The notes under the pieces were generated by a model. The model saw nothing but the letters and a program-made list of their open reading frames with translations. It ran no database searches and was not told where the DNA came from. From Bradyrhizobium sp. (GTDB lineage Bacteria > Pseudomonadota > Alphaproteobacteria > Rhizobiales > Xanthobacteraceae): a stretch of DNA of 64,000 bases. Positions 49,177 through 58,013 of this stretch are shown one piece after another. Location of the stretch: the NCBI RefSeq assembly GCF_016219575.1, contig NZ_JACRMG010000007.1, positions 1 through 64,000 on the forward strand. The letters are read 5' to 3'. Both the position numbers and the translations under genes were made by a program. How positions within the stretch are numbered: position 1 is the stretch's first letter; every line of letters starts with the position of its first letter.

Positions 49177-49494
49177 ATGCAGTATTTCGTTGTGATGATC
49201 GACTACGGGCGTCGCGGCCGCGAGGCGATCGTCGATCCCGAGATCACCCGGCGTGAAGTCGTGGCCCGCGTCGCATCCGGTGAGTACAGGAACATCAGCT
49301 TCATTCACGAAGTCGCCGATTCGTCCGTCGAGGACGTCACGGCCGATATTCTTGCCGAGGCCACCCTGCCCGAAGTCGAAGCGGATGAGATCGATCTGCA
49401 GGCGGCGCGCCTCGATCATCTTCGCGATCTTCGCAAGCACACCGCGGACCAGCACGGAACCCTCGTCAGTCCCGGCGATCCGATTCGCGGATAG
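49177..49494 (+). CDS. Small hypothetical protein under the repressor-type promoter
   Basis: The 105-residue product starts at MQYFVVMIDYGRRGREAIVD, continues with PEITRREVVARVASGEYRNISFIHEV and ends in an acidic helix (EVEADEIDLQAARLDHL). No signal peptide or membrane segment is seen. It looks like a small phage or mobile-element accessory protein; no function is recognised. The good promoter 36 bp upstream argues that it is real. Confidence 0.7.
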   Translation: MQYFVVMIDYGRRGREAIVDPEITRREVVARVASGEYRNISFIHEVADSSVEDVTADILAEATLPEVEADEIDLQAARLDHLRDLRKHTADQHGTLVSPGDPIRG

Positions 49495-49637
49495 CAAACT
49501 CCATCATCAAAATGATGTGACGGCACGCGCCCGGCCCTCGCGTGCAGAATCAATATCTCGTCTCGCTTCGGTCGCACGATCTTCACGTAGCCCCGGTAAG
49601 AGGCCCGCAAGCAATGCCGTGATCCGTTCGAGGCACC

Positions 49638-49859
49638 ATGGATATCGAGTTCGACTGCGACCTCACCCCGGACCAGTGGGAAGCGCTGAAGGCGCTCCGC
49701 CAGCGGGTGACGGCCGAACGTCCGCGCAGTCGCCATATCCTGGAAAGCCTCGTCGCGCTCGATCTTGTGTCGATCGATGGCGGCTTGCCCGTTATGACGG
49801 CGCGCGGACGGCGAGTGCTGATCCGGGGCTCGTCGCGGCTGCTGGACGTCGCCGCCTGA
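49638..49859 (+). CDS. Small hypothetical protein (73 aa)
   Basis: The frame MDIEFDCDLTPDQWEALKAL, then RQRVTAERPRSRHILESLVALDLVSIDGG, ends in MTARGRRVLIRGSSRLLDVAA. It has a helix-turn-helix-like region and a basic tail. It lies 143 bp after the 105-residue gene on the same strand. No family recognised; possibly part of the mobile patch. Confidence 0.55.
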   Translation: MDIEFDCDLTPDQWEALKALRQRVTAERPRSRHILESLVALDLVSIDGGLPVMTARGRRVLIRGSSRLLDVAA

Positions 49860-49974
49860 AAGCGTGGCGACCGCAACCGCCTTTACGCGGGCGGCAAGAT
49901 ATGGCTCAACTTCCCCGTCAAGCAACAACGGGCTCGCGGGCATCCTCTTGCCACATGAGCCGACGGGGAGAAAA

Positions 49975-50529
49975 ATGGCCCGCCTGCCCTACCTGGAGGC
50001 CGATCAGGTCGCGCCCGAATATCGCGACATGCTCAAGCGCAACACCAATCTGCACAAGCTTCTGGTCAATTCACCCGATATGGCCCGCGCCTTCAACGGC
50101 GTCGGCGGCTACATCCGCTTCAAGAGCAAGCTCGATCCGCGCCTGCGCGAGCTGGCCATTCTTCAGGTCGGCTGGCTGGAGCGATCTGAATATGAATTCA
50201 CCCACCACGTGAAGATCGGCAAGGAATTCGGCGTCACCGACGACGACATCGCCGGCCTGATTGCGGAGACCGAGGGAAGGCCATCGAGACTCGAACCGCT
50301 CGCAAAGGCGATCCTGAAGGGCGCGCGCGAGATGGTGCGGGAACTGGCGATGTCGGAGGCGACCTTTGCCGAAATCAAGCGCGAGCTTTCCGACGAGCAC
50401 ATGACCGACCTCGTGCTCACGATCGCATTCTATTGCGCCGTAGTCCGCGTGCTGGCAACGATGAAGATCGACAACGAGCCCTACTACAAAGAGGTACTGC
50501 AACAGTACCCTATCCCGGGAGTGAGCTGA
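49975..50529 (+). CDS. Carboxymuconolactone decarboxylase / AhpD family protein
   Basis: The 184-residue protein (MARLPYLEADQVAPEYRDML start, GGGGAG upstream) has the AhpD-like helices: NSPDMARAFNGVGGYIRFKSKLDPRLRELAILQVGWLERSEYEFTHHVKIGKEFGVTDDDIAGL. The usual CxxC is absent (YEFTHHV in place of CxxH-type motif), so it is a CMD-family member without the redox pair. It lies 1 bp before the SDR gene and forms a two-gene unit with it. The first 37 in-frame residues upstream are excluded. Confidence 0.85.
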   Translation: MARLPYLEADQVAPEYRDMLKRNTNLHKLLVNSPDMARAFNGVGGYIRFKSKLDPRLRELAILQVGWLERSEYEFTHHVKIGKEFGVTDDDIAGLIAETEGRPSRLEPLAKAILKGAREMVRELAMSEATFAEIKRELSDEHMTDLVLTIAFYCAVVRVLATMKIDNEPYYKEVLQQYPIPGVS

Positions 50530-50530
50530 C

Positions 50531-51331
50531 ATGCGCCTGAAAGATCGCATCGCCATCGTGGTCGGCGCGGGCCAGAGTCCGGGGGAAGGCATCGGCAACG
50601 GCCGCGCCACGGCCCTGACCTTTGCCCGTGAAGGAGCAAGGGTGCTGTGCGTCGATCACAATCCTGCTTCCGCCCAGGAGACCGTGGACATGATCGCGGC
50701 CAAGGGCGGTACGGCCATCGCCTTCGAGGCGGACGTCACGAAGGACGCGGACATCAAGGCCATGGTGGCCGATGCCCACGGCCGCTGGGGGCGCGTCGAT
50801 ATCCTGCACAACAATGTCGGGGTCAGCCTCTCTGGTGGCGACGCCGAATTGCTCGCGATCACCGAGGAAGCCTTCGATCGCTGCGTGGCGATCAACCTCA
50901 AGAGCTGCATCCTCGCGGCCAAGCACGTCATCCCGATCATGCGCCAGCAGCAAAGCGGCGCCATCATCAACATCTCCTCGATGGCGGCGATCACGACCTA
51001 TCCCTATGTCGCCTACAAGGCCACCAAGTCGGCGATGATCGCTTTCACGGAACAGCTGGCTTACCAGAATGCGGAGTACGGCATCCGCGCCAATGTCATC
51101 CTGCCCGGCCTGATGAACACGCCGATGGCCGTCGATACCCGCGCCCGCGAGTTCAGGAAGAGCCGCGCCGAGGTCGAGGCGGAGCGCGACAGCAAGGTGC
51201 CGCTGCGCAGGAAGATGGGCACCGGCTGGGACGTCGCCAATGCCGCGCTGTTCCTGGCTTCCGACGAGGCAAGCTTCATCACCGGCGTGACACTGCCGGT
51301 GGACGGCGGCGCCAGCGTCCGGCGCGGCTAG
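50531..51331 (+). CDS. SDR family oxidoreductase
   Basis: The 266-residue protein has an NAD(P) loop (VGAGQSPGEGIGNGRATAL), NNVGVSLSG, and the complete active site: Ser of NISSMAAITT, Tyr and Lys of YVAYKATK. It ends with TLPVDGGASVRRG. It probably oxidises a secondary alcohol. The one-base gap after the CMD-family gene indicates an operon. Its 3' end overlaps the convergent phosphatidylserine decarboxylase gene by four bases. Confidence 0.93.
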   Translation: MRLKDRIAIVVGAGQSPGEGIGNGRATALTFAREGARVLCVDHNPASAQETVDMIAAKGGTAIAFEADVTKDADIKAMVADAHGRWGRVDILHNNVGVSLSGGDAELLAITEEAFDRCVAINLKSCILAAKHVIPIMRQQQSGAIINISSMAAITTYPYVAYKATKSAMIAFTEQLAYQNAEYGIRANVILPGLMNTPMAVDTRAREFRKSRAEVEAERDSKVPLRRKMGTGWDVANAALFLASDEASFITGVTLPVDGGASVRRG

Positions 51332-52206
51332 AGCGCGTCGCGCGACGGCCTTCGCATCAGGAGTTCGCCCGCGCGAACTCGCAGGCCTTCCCTGACGTTC
51401 CCGCCGAACTCGAAGTCGCCGGGCGCGAGGATGATGATGGTCGAGCCGTGCTCGAACCAGCCAAGTTCCTCGCCCTTCCGGACCTCGACATCGCAGGGAA
51501 AAACCGTCGGCCCCCGGGTTTGCGCATTGAGGGTGAGGTCGAGGAAATGCAGACGGATGCTCGCGACCAGGATTGCCGCCACAGGCACCAGGGTCAGCGC
51601 CTCGCCGGTCCGCAGGCGGCTGCGGATGACCGCCCGCTCGTTCTTGCAGAACAGCCGCTCCACACGCTTCAGCGCAATCGGGTTGACGTTCCAGGTGTCG
51701 CCATGAATCAGCGTGACACGTTCGATACGGGCGTCATGCGGCGCATGGAAGCGGTGATACATGCTCGACGTCAGCCGCAGCGTGATGAAGCGGCCGTTGC
51801 GATGCTGCTCCACCAACTGGGGATCGCCTAGCAGGTCCAGCAGTGAATACGGCGCGCCCTTGACCTGGAACAGCTCGGTATCGGCGATCCGGCCGAACGC
51901 GCCGACGATGCCATCGCTGGGACTGGCCACGGTGGCCGGGTCCGGATCGAAGGGGCGCAGGCCGGGCTTCAGCTCCCGCGTGAAGCAATCGTGCAGGCTC
52001 CTGAATTCGGTCTTCTTGGCCTCGGACAGATCGAGGTCGGAGAACAGCCGCCAGCACGCGATCGAGAAATCCCGCACGATCGGGTTCTCGATCTTGCTGA
52101 ACCAGCCCATGAAACGGGTGATGGCTGCCCGGGGAATCCGGTTGGTCAGCAGGAAGTTGATGTCTTCCTGCTGGGTGAAGGTGGAGATGAGGCCTTTGAC
52201 TGTCAT
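51328..52206 (-). CDS. psd: Phosphatidylserine decarboxylase
   Basis: The 292-residue proenzyme shows the family blocks VASPSDGIVGAFGRI, LRLTSSMYHRFHAPHDARIERV, VAAILVASIRLHFLDL and, near the C-terminus, GWFEHGSTIIIL with the HGST autocleavage site (LGST in E. coli) that yields the pyruvoyl group. It decarboxylates phosphatidylserine to phosphatidylethanolamine at the inner membrane. Its start lies only 35 bp from the divergent aminotransferase start, so the two may share a regulated promoter region. Confidence 0.9.
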   Translation of the reverse strand: MTVKGLISTFTQQEDINFLLTNRIPRAAITRFMGWFSKIENPIVRDFSIACWRLFSDLDLSEAKKTEFRSLHDCFTRELKPGLRPFDPDPATVASPSDGIVGAFGRIADTELFQVKGAPYSLLDLLGDPQLVEQHRNGRFITLRLTSSMYHRFHAPHDARIERVTLIHGDTWNVNPIALKRVERLFCKNERAVIRSRLRTGEALTLVPVAAILVASIRLHFLDLTLNAQTRGPTVFPCDVEVRKGEELGWFEHGSTIIILAPGDFEFGGNVREGLRVRAGELLMRRPSRDAL

Positions 52207-52241
52207 GAAACTGTCAGCACGGCTGGTTAGCGCTGTTCGGC

Positions 52242-53903
52242 ATGGATTCACCCACCTTGATTCTCTCCCTGTCCACCGCCGCAGGCGCTGCCGCCGCGGC
52301 CTTCCCCAGATTGCAGGCCCGTCTGGCGCTGTCGCGCGCCAAGCATCGATCGCTCACGGGCCATTCGAAGATGTCGCGCGCAATCGCGCGGTTGATCCCG
52401 CACTACGAGTTCGATGTTGACGAATTCTTTCGCTCCGACGGCGCACCGGCGGCCATTGCCACCCAGCGCCAGGACGCCTTCTTTAGGCTCGCCCGCCTCT
52501 ATGCAGAGCGCTACCCCAAGGGCCGGGCGCTTACGGCGGAGGCGGCGGAGCGCATCTCCGACCTGCAATTCACCAAGGCCTACCGCGTACCGTTCCAGTA
52601 CAGCCGGCTGGTGCAGGAATATCTCGGCAGCAGTTCGTTCGTGGCATCCTCGTCCGGCGTCACCGTCACCGACGTCGACGGCAACGTCTCTTACGACCTC
52701 ACCGGCTCTTACGGCGTCAACATTTTCGGCAACGATTTCTACAAGGAGTGCATCGCCAGGGCGGAAGCCCGTGCGCATGCGCTCGGCCCCGTGCTCGGCA
52801 CCTACCATCCCGTGGTTGCCGACAATGCAAGACGGCTGTGCGAAATCTCCGGACTCGACGAGGTTTCCTTCCACATGTCCGGCACCGAAGCCGTCATGCA
52901 GGCCGTGCGGCTGGCACGCTACCATACGAAGCGATCGCATCTGGTGCGTTTTGCCGGCGCCTATCACGGCTGGTGGGGCGACGTGCAGCCAGGCGTCGGC
53001 AACCCCGTCTCGCCGCACGAGACCTATACGCTGGCCGAGATGTCGGAAAAGACGCTGCGCGTCTTGCGCACCCGCCGCGACATCGCCTGCGTGCTGGTCA
53101 ATCCGCTGCAGGCGCTGCATCCCAACAGCAACGCGCCCGGCGATTCCGCGCTGGTCGACAGTTCCCGCATCGGCCGATACGACCGCTCGGCCTACACCGA
53201 ATGGCTGAAGACGCTGCGCGAGGTCTGCACCGAGCGCGGCATCGTGCTGATCTTCGACGAGGTCTTCGTCGGCTTCCGGCTCGCCGCCGGCGGCGCCCAG
53301 GAATATTTCGGCGTCCGCGCCGACATGGTGACCTACGGCAAGAGCCTGGCGGGCGGATTGCCAATCGGTGTCGTCTGCGGCCGCAAGGATCTCATGCGCC
53401 GCTTCCGCGCCGACCGCCCCGCGGACGTCTGCTTTGCCCGCGGCACGTTCAATTCGCATCCCTATGTCATGACCGCAATGGATGAATTCCTGACGCGGTT
53501 GGCCGATCCCGCCTACCGCAGGATCTATAAGGGACTTGACGATCTCTGGAATGCGCGGGCGAAGAAGCTGAACGAGATGATGACGGCCGCCGATCTGCCT
53601 GTCCGCGTCAGCAATCTCTCCTCGATCTGGATGGTCCATTATACCGAGCCGTCCCGCTACAACTGGATGCTTCAATACTATCTGCGCGCCGAAGGACTGG
53701 CGTTGAGCTGGGTCGGCACAGGCCGGCTGATCTTCAGCCTGAACTACGGCGATGCTGACTTCGCCGCCCTGGCCGAACGCTTCGTCGCTGCGGCCGGCAA
53801 GATGAAGGCGGATGGCTGGTGGTGGCACGATGCGGCACTCACCGACAAGGCCATACGCCGTCAGATCCTGAGAGAGATGCTGACAAGAAAACGGCTGCGG
53901 TGA
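52242..53903 (+). CDS. Class III aminotransferase, glutamate-1-semialdehyde aminomutase-like, with N-terminal hydrophobic segment
   Basis: The 553-residue protein has an N-terminal hydrophobic stretch (LILSLSTAAGAAAAAFP) and then a fold-type I PLP enzyme: FHMSGTEAVMQAVRLARYH, GAYHGWWGDVQPG, LIFDEVFVGFRLAAGG and the PLP lysine in VTYGKSLAGGLPIGV. It is longer than GSAM by about 100 residues before the catalytic core. The core resembles aminotransferase domains acting on carrier-bound or lipid substrates. The N-terminus may anchor it to the membrane, fitting the phospholipid enzyme genes around it. The ribosome-binding site is weak. Confidence 0.85.
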   Translation: MDSPTLILSLSTAAGAAAAAFPRLQARLALSRAKHRSLTGHSKMSRAIARLIPHYEFDVDEFFRSDGAPAAIATQRQDAFFRLARLYAERYPKGRALTAEAAERISDLQFTKAYRVPFQYSRLVQEYLGSSSFVASSSGVTVTDVDGNVSYDLTGSYGVNIFGNDFYKECIARAEARAHALGPVLGTYHPVVADNARRLCEISGLDEVSFHMSGTEAVMQAVRLARYHTKRSHLVRFAGAYHGWWGDVQPGVGNPVSPHETYTLAEMSEKTLRVLRTRRDIACVLVNPLQALHPNSNAPGDSALVDSSRIGRYDRSAYTEWLKTLREVCTERGIVLIFDEVFVGFRLAAGGAQEYFGVRADMVTYGKSLAGGLPIGVVCGRKDLMRRFRADRPADVCFARGTFNSHPYVMTAMDEFLTRLADPAYRRIYKGLDDLWNARAKKLNEMMTAADLPVRVSNLSSIWMVHYTEPSRYNWMLQYYLRAEGLALSWVGTGRLIFSLNYGDADFAALAERFVAAAGKMKADGWWWHDAALTDKAIRRQILREMLTRKRLR

Positions 53904-53914
53904 ACCGCAGCCGT
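53891..53914. terminator. Bidirectional hairpin between convergent genes
   Basis: A perfect 11-bp stem (ACGGCTGCGGT and complement) with a two-base loop overlaps the aminotransferase stop codon. On the minus strand it is followed by four T, serving the leftward membrane-protein gene. Confidence 0.7.
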
Positions 53915-53934
53915 CGCTCAGTCGGTTACTCATC

Positions 53935-54552
53935 TTACGCGTGCTTGACGTGCTTCTCGAGGCCGGGGTCGATCAACTCACCCTTCAGCAAGGCCAACGG
54001 CGCCTTGTAGTAAAGTTTGAAGTCGTTGAAGGGGTCGGTGATGATCTTGGTCATCCAGACGAGGCCGGTCTCGACGTCGCGGATGAAGAACAGGTGCACG
54101 GTGCGGAACAAGAGGCCACCGATACCGACCGCAAGCCATATCTTGGCAACCTGCCGGGCAAAATCGGTAAACGTTGTCCAGGGCTCGAACAGTCCGAACA
54201 CGGTCGGATCGAGCACCAGCACCAGCGGCGACAACGCCCAGATCGACATCAACACGACCTTGCGCTGCAGGTTATAACCCACCTTGATCTCTTCCTTGTG
54301 CTCGTGGGTCGCCTGGTTGACGTGATCGTACCCCTTCGGCTCGAAGAAGAAGTGCCCCGCCTGGCGTGTGCTCATCGATACCAGCCAGCCGACCAGCGCC
54401 GACACCACGGGATCGATGAACAGCATCACATAGGCAAACAAGAAGCTGACCGCGCTGACGAAGTGCAGGCTCTGGTTGATCCGGCTGTGGTGATAATAGC
54501 GATGGTCATCCCAGCGCTGGGTTCGCAGTTCTTGCAGGAAATTCTTGATCAT
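53935..54552 (-). CDS. Multi-pass membrane protein with H-x3-N-x3-H and GH-x3-E motifs (Mpo1-like pattern)
   Basis: The 205-residue protein (GGGGAG before the ATG at 54552) has YYHHSRINQSLH, then about three membrane helices and RQAGHFFFEPKGYDHVNQATHEHKEE. The first two motifs recall the metal-binding pattern of Mpo1/DUF962 proteins, Fe-dependent dioxygenases of 2-hydroxy fatty acids in sphingolipid breakdown; later helices are more divergent. Similarity is by motif only, so the activity is not claimed. Lipid-enzyme neighbours make a lipid role plausible. Confidence 0.7.
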   Translation of the reverse strand: MIKNFLQELRTQRWDDHRYYHHSRINQSLHFVSAVSFLFAYVMLFIDPVVSALVGWLVSMSTRQAGHFFFEPKGYDHVNQATHEHKEEIKVGYNLQRKVVLMSIWALSPLVLVLDPTVFGLFEPWTTFTDFARQVAKIWLAVGIGGLLFRTVHLFFIRDVETGLVWMTKIITDPFNDFKLYYKAPLALLKGELIDPGLEKHVKHA

Positions 54553-54680
54553 CTGGTCTCCCCAAGGTCTTTCGTGATTCTTTTTTACGCGGCTTCGATG
54601 TCTGCCGTGTGACATCATCATGATGACATGTGACAATGCCCGGCGAAGCAATGACGCGACGAGACGCCTGGTCGCCTTCG

Positions 54681-55370
54681 TCAGGCGGCGGCCGCGATAT
54701 CGATCTTGCGGAAGCGGACCAGCGAGAAGTGGCCGAGCGGCGGCACCAGACGGCGCTCTACCAGCTCGATTCCCTGCGTACCCGCCAGCCATTTGGCGTA
54801 GCGCGACCAGGCGAACTCGGCAGTGCGGAAGCCGAGCGGACGCACCACCGGCTGCAGGCGCTGTTCGATGAAGCGGCGCATGCCTGCGTCGGCGCTGACC
54901 CGGGTCAGGATGATCAGTTCGCCGCCCGGACGAAGCACGCGCGCGAATTCGTCGAGGGCCGCCTCCGGGTTTGGCACCGCGGTCACGACATATTGCGCCA
55001 TCACCACGTCGAAGGAATCATCGGGAAATTCGAGCTTCTCGGCATCCATCACCGCGAGGCCCTCGACGTTCTTGAGGCCTGATTCGGCGACGCGCTTCTT
55101 CGCCTTCTCCAGCATCGCTTCGGAAATATCGGTACCGAAGATGCGCAGATGCGGCGCATATTGCGGCAGCGAGATGCCGGTTCCGACGCCGACCTCGAGC
55201 ACGCGACCGCCGATCCGGTTGGTCGCGGCAATCGCCGCCCTTCTGCCCTTGCTGAACACGCCGCCGAAAACGAGATCGTAGATCGGGGCCCAGCGGTCGT
55301 ACGCCTGCTCGACCGTCGCGCGGTCGAAGTCGAGTTGCTGCGTGCCGTCGAGCTTGATGATTTCTGCCAT
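54681..55370 (-). CDS. Phosphatidylethanolamine N-methyltransferase-like (PmtA type) methyltransferase
   Basis: The 229-residue class I methyltransferase has EQAYDRWAPIYDLVFG at the N-terminus, the SAM motif LEVGVGTGISLPQYA, IFGTDISEAMLEKAKKR, MDAEKLEFPDDSFDVVMAQYVVTAV and RVLRPGGELIILTRV. Its pattern agrees with the Rhodobacter-type PE methyltransferases that make phosphatidylcholine. Given the psd gene 3 kb away, PE to PC methylation is a reasonable inference, but other small methyltransferases look similar. Confidence 0.82.
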   Translation of the reverse strand: MAEIIKLDGTQQLDFDRATVEQAYDRWAPIYDLVFGGVFSKGRRAAIAATNRIGGRVLEVGVGTGISLPQYAPHLRIFGTDISEAMLEKAKKRVAESGLKNVEGLAVMDAEKLEFPDDSFDVVMAQYVVTAVPNPEAALDEFARVLRPGGELIILTRVSADAGMRRFIEQRLQPVVRPLGFRTAEFAWSRYAKWLAGTQGIELVERRLVPPLGHFSLVRFRKIDIAAAA

Positions 55371-55401
55371 GATCAGTTTGCCTTGTTGATGCGATATTCA
55401 A

Positions 55402-56457
55402 TTAGCCCTGCACCGCGCTCTGGCCGGCCACGCGGCGCACCGGACGCGGCGCACGATTCGGCTGCAGCGCCGTCAGATTGCCGAGGAATTGCCGTGCGCT
55501 GTTCTCCCAGGAGCGCTCCAGCGCGAAATTCCTGCAGGTCTCGCGCGACATTTGCAGCGCCCGCAAACAGGCGGCGCGCAGATCGTGGTCGATGGCGCCG
55601 ATCGGGCGATCGGCAATGACATCTAGCGGTCCCGTGACCGGGAAGGCCGCCACCGGCGTGCCGCAAGCCAGCGCTTCCAACTGCACCACGCCGAACGTAT
55701 CGGTCAGGCTCGGGAAGACGAAGACATCGGCGGCTGCAAGATGCGAGGACAGATCCCTGCCCTTCTTCTCGCCGAGGAAATGAATGTTCGGGTATTTGCG
55801 CTCCAGCTCCGCCTTTTGCGGGCCGTCGCCGACGACGACCTTGGAGCCCGGCAAATCGAGCCCCAGAAATGCTTCCAGATTCTTCTCAACCGCGACGCGC
55901 CCCATGGTCATGAAGATCGGACGCGGGAGGTCGAGCTTTGCCGGCTCATCGGGCCGGAACAAACCGGTGTCGACGCCGCGTGTCCAGAAGCCGAGCCGCC
56001 GGAATCTTCGCTCCGCCAGTTCGCGGCGCAACGAGTCGGTCGCCACCATGACCATGGACGAGGCGGAGTGAAACTGCCGCATGACGGCGTAGCCGAAGCT
56101 CTCCGGAATGCCGGTGCGCACGGAGACATATTCCGGAAACCGCGTGGTGTAGGAGGTCGTGAAAGCCAGCTTGTGCCGTCGGCAATAGGCGCGCACTGCC
56201 CAGCCGATCGGCCCTTCCGTCGCAACATGGATTGCATCGGGCGAAACAGCTTCGATCCTGCGCGCAATCTCGCGGCGGTTCGGCAAGGCGATCCGCAGCC
56301 CCGGATAGGTCGGGACCGGCATGGAAGGAAAGCCTTCCGGGGTCAAAAACTCGATTTCCTCGCCGAGCGCCGATGCGCTATTGGCCAGCGAAGTCAGCGT
56401 CCGGACGACGCCGTTAACCTGAGGATGCCAGGCGTCTGTCGCGATCAATATCGGCAT
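55402..56457 (-). CDS. GT4-type glycosyltransferase
   Basis: The 351-residue protein has the GT-B N-terminal pattern DAWHPQVNGVVRTLTSLA and HVATEGPIGWAVRAYC, then the sugar-nucleotide domain with MTMGRVAVEKNLEAFLG, VVGDGPQKAELERKYPNIHFLG and the E-x7-E signature region SLTDTFGVVQLEALACGTPVAAFPVTG. It resembles glycolipid glucosyl/mannosyl transferases (SqdX/AgtA-like). It is 31 bp upstream of the methyltransferase and forms an operon with it, suggesting glycolipid synthesis. Confidence 0.88.
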   Translation of the reverse strand: MPILIATDAWHPQVNGVVRTLTSLANSASALGEEIEFLTPEGFPSMPVPTYPGLRIALPNRREIARRIEAVSPDAIHVATEGPIGWAVRAYCRRHKLAFTTSYTTRFPEYVSVRTGIPESFGYAVMRQFHSASSMVMVATDSLRRELAERRFRRLGFWTRGVDTGLFRPDEPAKLDLPRPIFMTMGRVAVEKNLEAFLGLDLPGSKVVVGDGPQKAELERKYPNIHFLGEKKGRDLSSHLAAADVFVFPSLTDTFGVVQLEALACGTPVAAFPVTGPLDVIADRPIGAIDHDLRAACLRALQMSRETCRNFALERSWENSARQFLGNLTALQPNRAPRPVRRVAGQSAVQG

Positions 56458-56592
56458 ATCCTCACCTTGGGATTTGCGTTTGATTCTCAGTCCCGACGTT
56501 CGGATATGGATATTTCAGGCGTGTGACGTCATGCACCTGTCAGGTTCTTTTTCGACTCCTTAACGGCCTTTTTCGTGTAACGTGACAGAACG

Positions 56593-57987
56593 ATGTCAGA
56601 GGTAGACGACAATTCCCGGGTTTCCCGCCGGCGGCGGAAGCGAAAGAGCTACGCGCTTCTGGTCCTGGCGGCGGGTATTTTCCTGTTCGGAATAGCCGCA
56701 GGCGCGCTGTACCTGTTCCTGCAGCCGACCACCCTGCGTATCGCAGTCGGCCCGCCCAACAGCGAAGACCAGAAACTGGTCCAGACACTCGCCCAGATCT
56801 TTGCGCGAGAGCGCAGTTCGATCAGGCTCACCCCCATCACAACGGACGGATCGGTCGAAAGCATCGCGCTGTTCGCGGCCGGCAAGGCCGACCTTGCGGT
56901 GGCGCGCGGCGATCTGGGGCTGCCGACCAACGCCGATTCCGTCGTCATCCTGCGCAAGAACGTCGTCGTATTGTGGGCGCCGTCCGGCTTGCCGCCCAAG
57001 GGATCGAAGCGACAACCAAACCCCAAGATCAAGTCGATCGACCAGCTTGCCGGCCATCGTGTCGGCGTCATCGGCCGGACGCAAGCCAATGTCACCTTGC
57101 TGCGTGTGATCCTCGCGGAGTCCGGCGTCAACACCGACAAGGTCAGCGTCACACAGTTCGCCGTCAATCAGATCGCCGAAATGGCCCGCGATACGACGCT
57201 CGATGCGTTCATGACGGTCGGTCCGCTCGACAGCAAGATTACCAGGGACGCCATTGCAGCGACGGCCGCCAGCCGCGGCGAACCAAAATTCCTGGCGATC
57301 GATGTTTCCGAGACGATCGCGAAAAAGCATCCGCTCTACGAGTCCGAGGAAATTCCCGCAAGCATCTTCAGCTCCTCGCCCGCACGCCCGGAAGACAAGG
57401 TCGACACCGTCAGCGTCAATCACCTGATCATCGCACCGCGTTCACTGTCGGACTCAAAGGTCGGTGCCTTTGCAAGGCAGGTATTCAACGTCCGCCAGCA
57501 GCTTGCCCGGGAATTGCCGAATGCGCCGAAAATCGAGAAGCCGGACACCGACAAGGATGCCGCCCTGCCGGCGCACGAAGGTGCAGCCGCCTATTTCGAC
57601 GGCAACGAACGAACCTTCCTCGAGAGATACACCGACTACATCTGGGGCGTCATTCTCGTGCTTTCCGGCCTGGGATCGGTCGGCGCATGGCTGCAGCACT
57701 ACTGGAAGCGGAATGAGCGCGAGCAATACGAGACGCATCGCGACAACCTCCTCAAGCTGATCTCGAAGGTACGGCAGGCGGAAACGCCGGAGGCCCTGGT
57801 AGCCATGCAAGCCGAGGCCGATGATATGCTGCGCGAGACGCTCGACTGCTACGAGGATGGCGCGATCGAGGAATCCGACCTGTCGGTGATCGGCCTCGCA
57901 CTCCAGCAGTTCCATCATGCCGTGTCGGACCGCCGTGTGACGCTCGGATCCGGCGCGTTCGATGCGCCGCGCATGCGGGCAATGTGA
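56593..57987 (+). CDS. TAXI-type solute-binding protein with membrane anchors
   Basis: The 464-residue protein begins with an Arg/Lys-rich stretch and one membrane helix (YALLVLAAGIFLFGIAAGALYLFL). The TAXI binding domain follows (LRIAVGPPNSEDQKLVQTLAQ, LVQTLAQIFARERSSIRL, ALFAAGKADLAVARGDLGLP). A second membrane helix (YIWGVILVLSGLGSVGAWLQ) and a cytoplasmic helical tail of about 90 residues follow. TAXI proteins normally work with TRAP permeases; none is linked, so a tethered sensor role is possible. Confidence 0.87.
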   Translation: MSEVDDNSRVSRRRRKRKSYALLVLAAGIFLFGIAAGALYLFLQPTTLRIAVGPPNSEDQKLVQTLAQIFARERSSIRLTPITTDGSVESIALFAAGKADLAVARGDLGLPTNADSVVILRKNVVVLWAPSGLPPKGSKRQPNPKIKSIDQLAGHRVGVIGRTQANVTLLRVILAESGVNTDKVSVTQFAVNQIAEMARDTTLDAFMTVGPLDSKITRDAIAATAASRGEPKFLAIDVSETIAKKHPLYESEEIPASIFSSSPARPEDKVDTVSVNHLIIAPRSLSDSKVGAFARQVFNVRQQLARELPNAPKIEKPDTDKDAALPAHEGAAAYFDGNERTFLERYTDYIWGVILVLSGLGSVGAWLQHYWKRNEREQYETHRDNLLKLISKVRQAETPEALVAMQAEADDMLRETLDCYEDGAIEESDLSVIGLALQQFHHAVSDRRVTLGSGAFDAPRMRAM

Positions 57988-58013
57988 GGACGCGCGAGTT
58001 TTGGCGAAGGGCC

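Noticed and set aside
52242..53903. Aminotransferase as HpnO (hopanoid) or HemL
   Set aside because: No hopanoid or haem neighbours, and the long N-terminal region differs from both; only a class III, GSAM-like assignment is supported.
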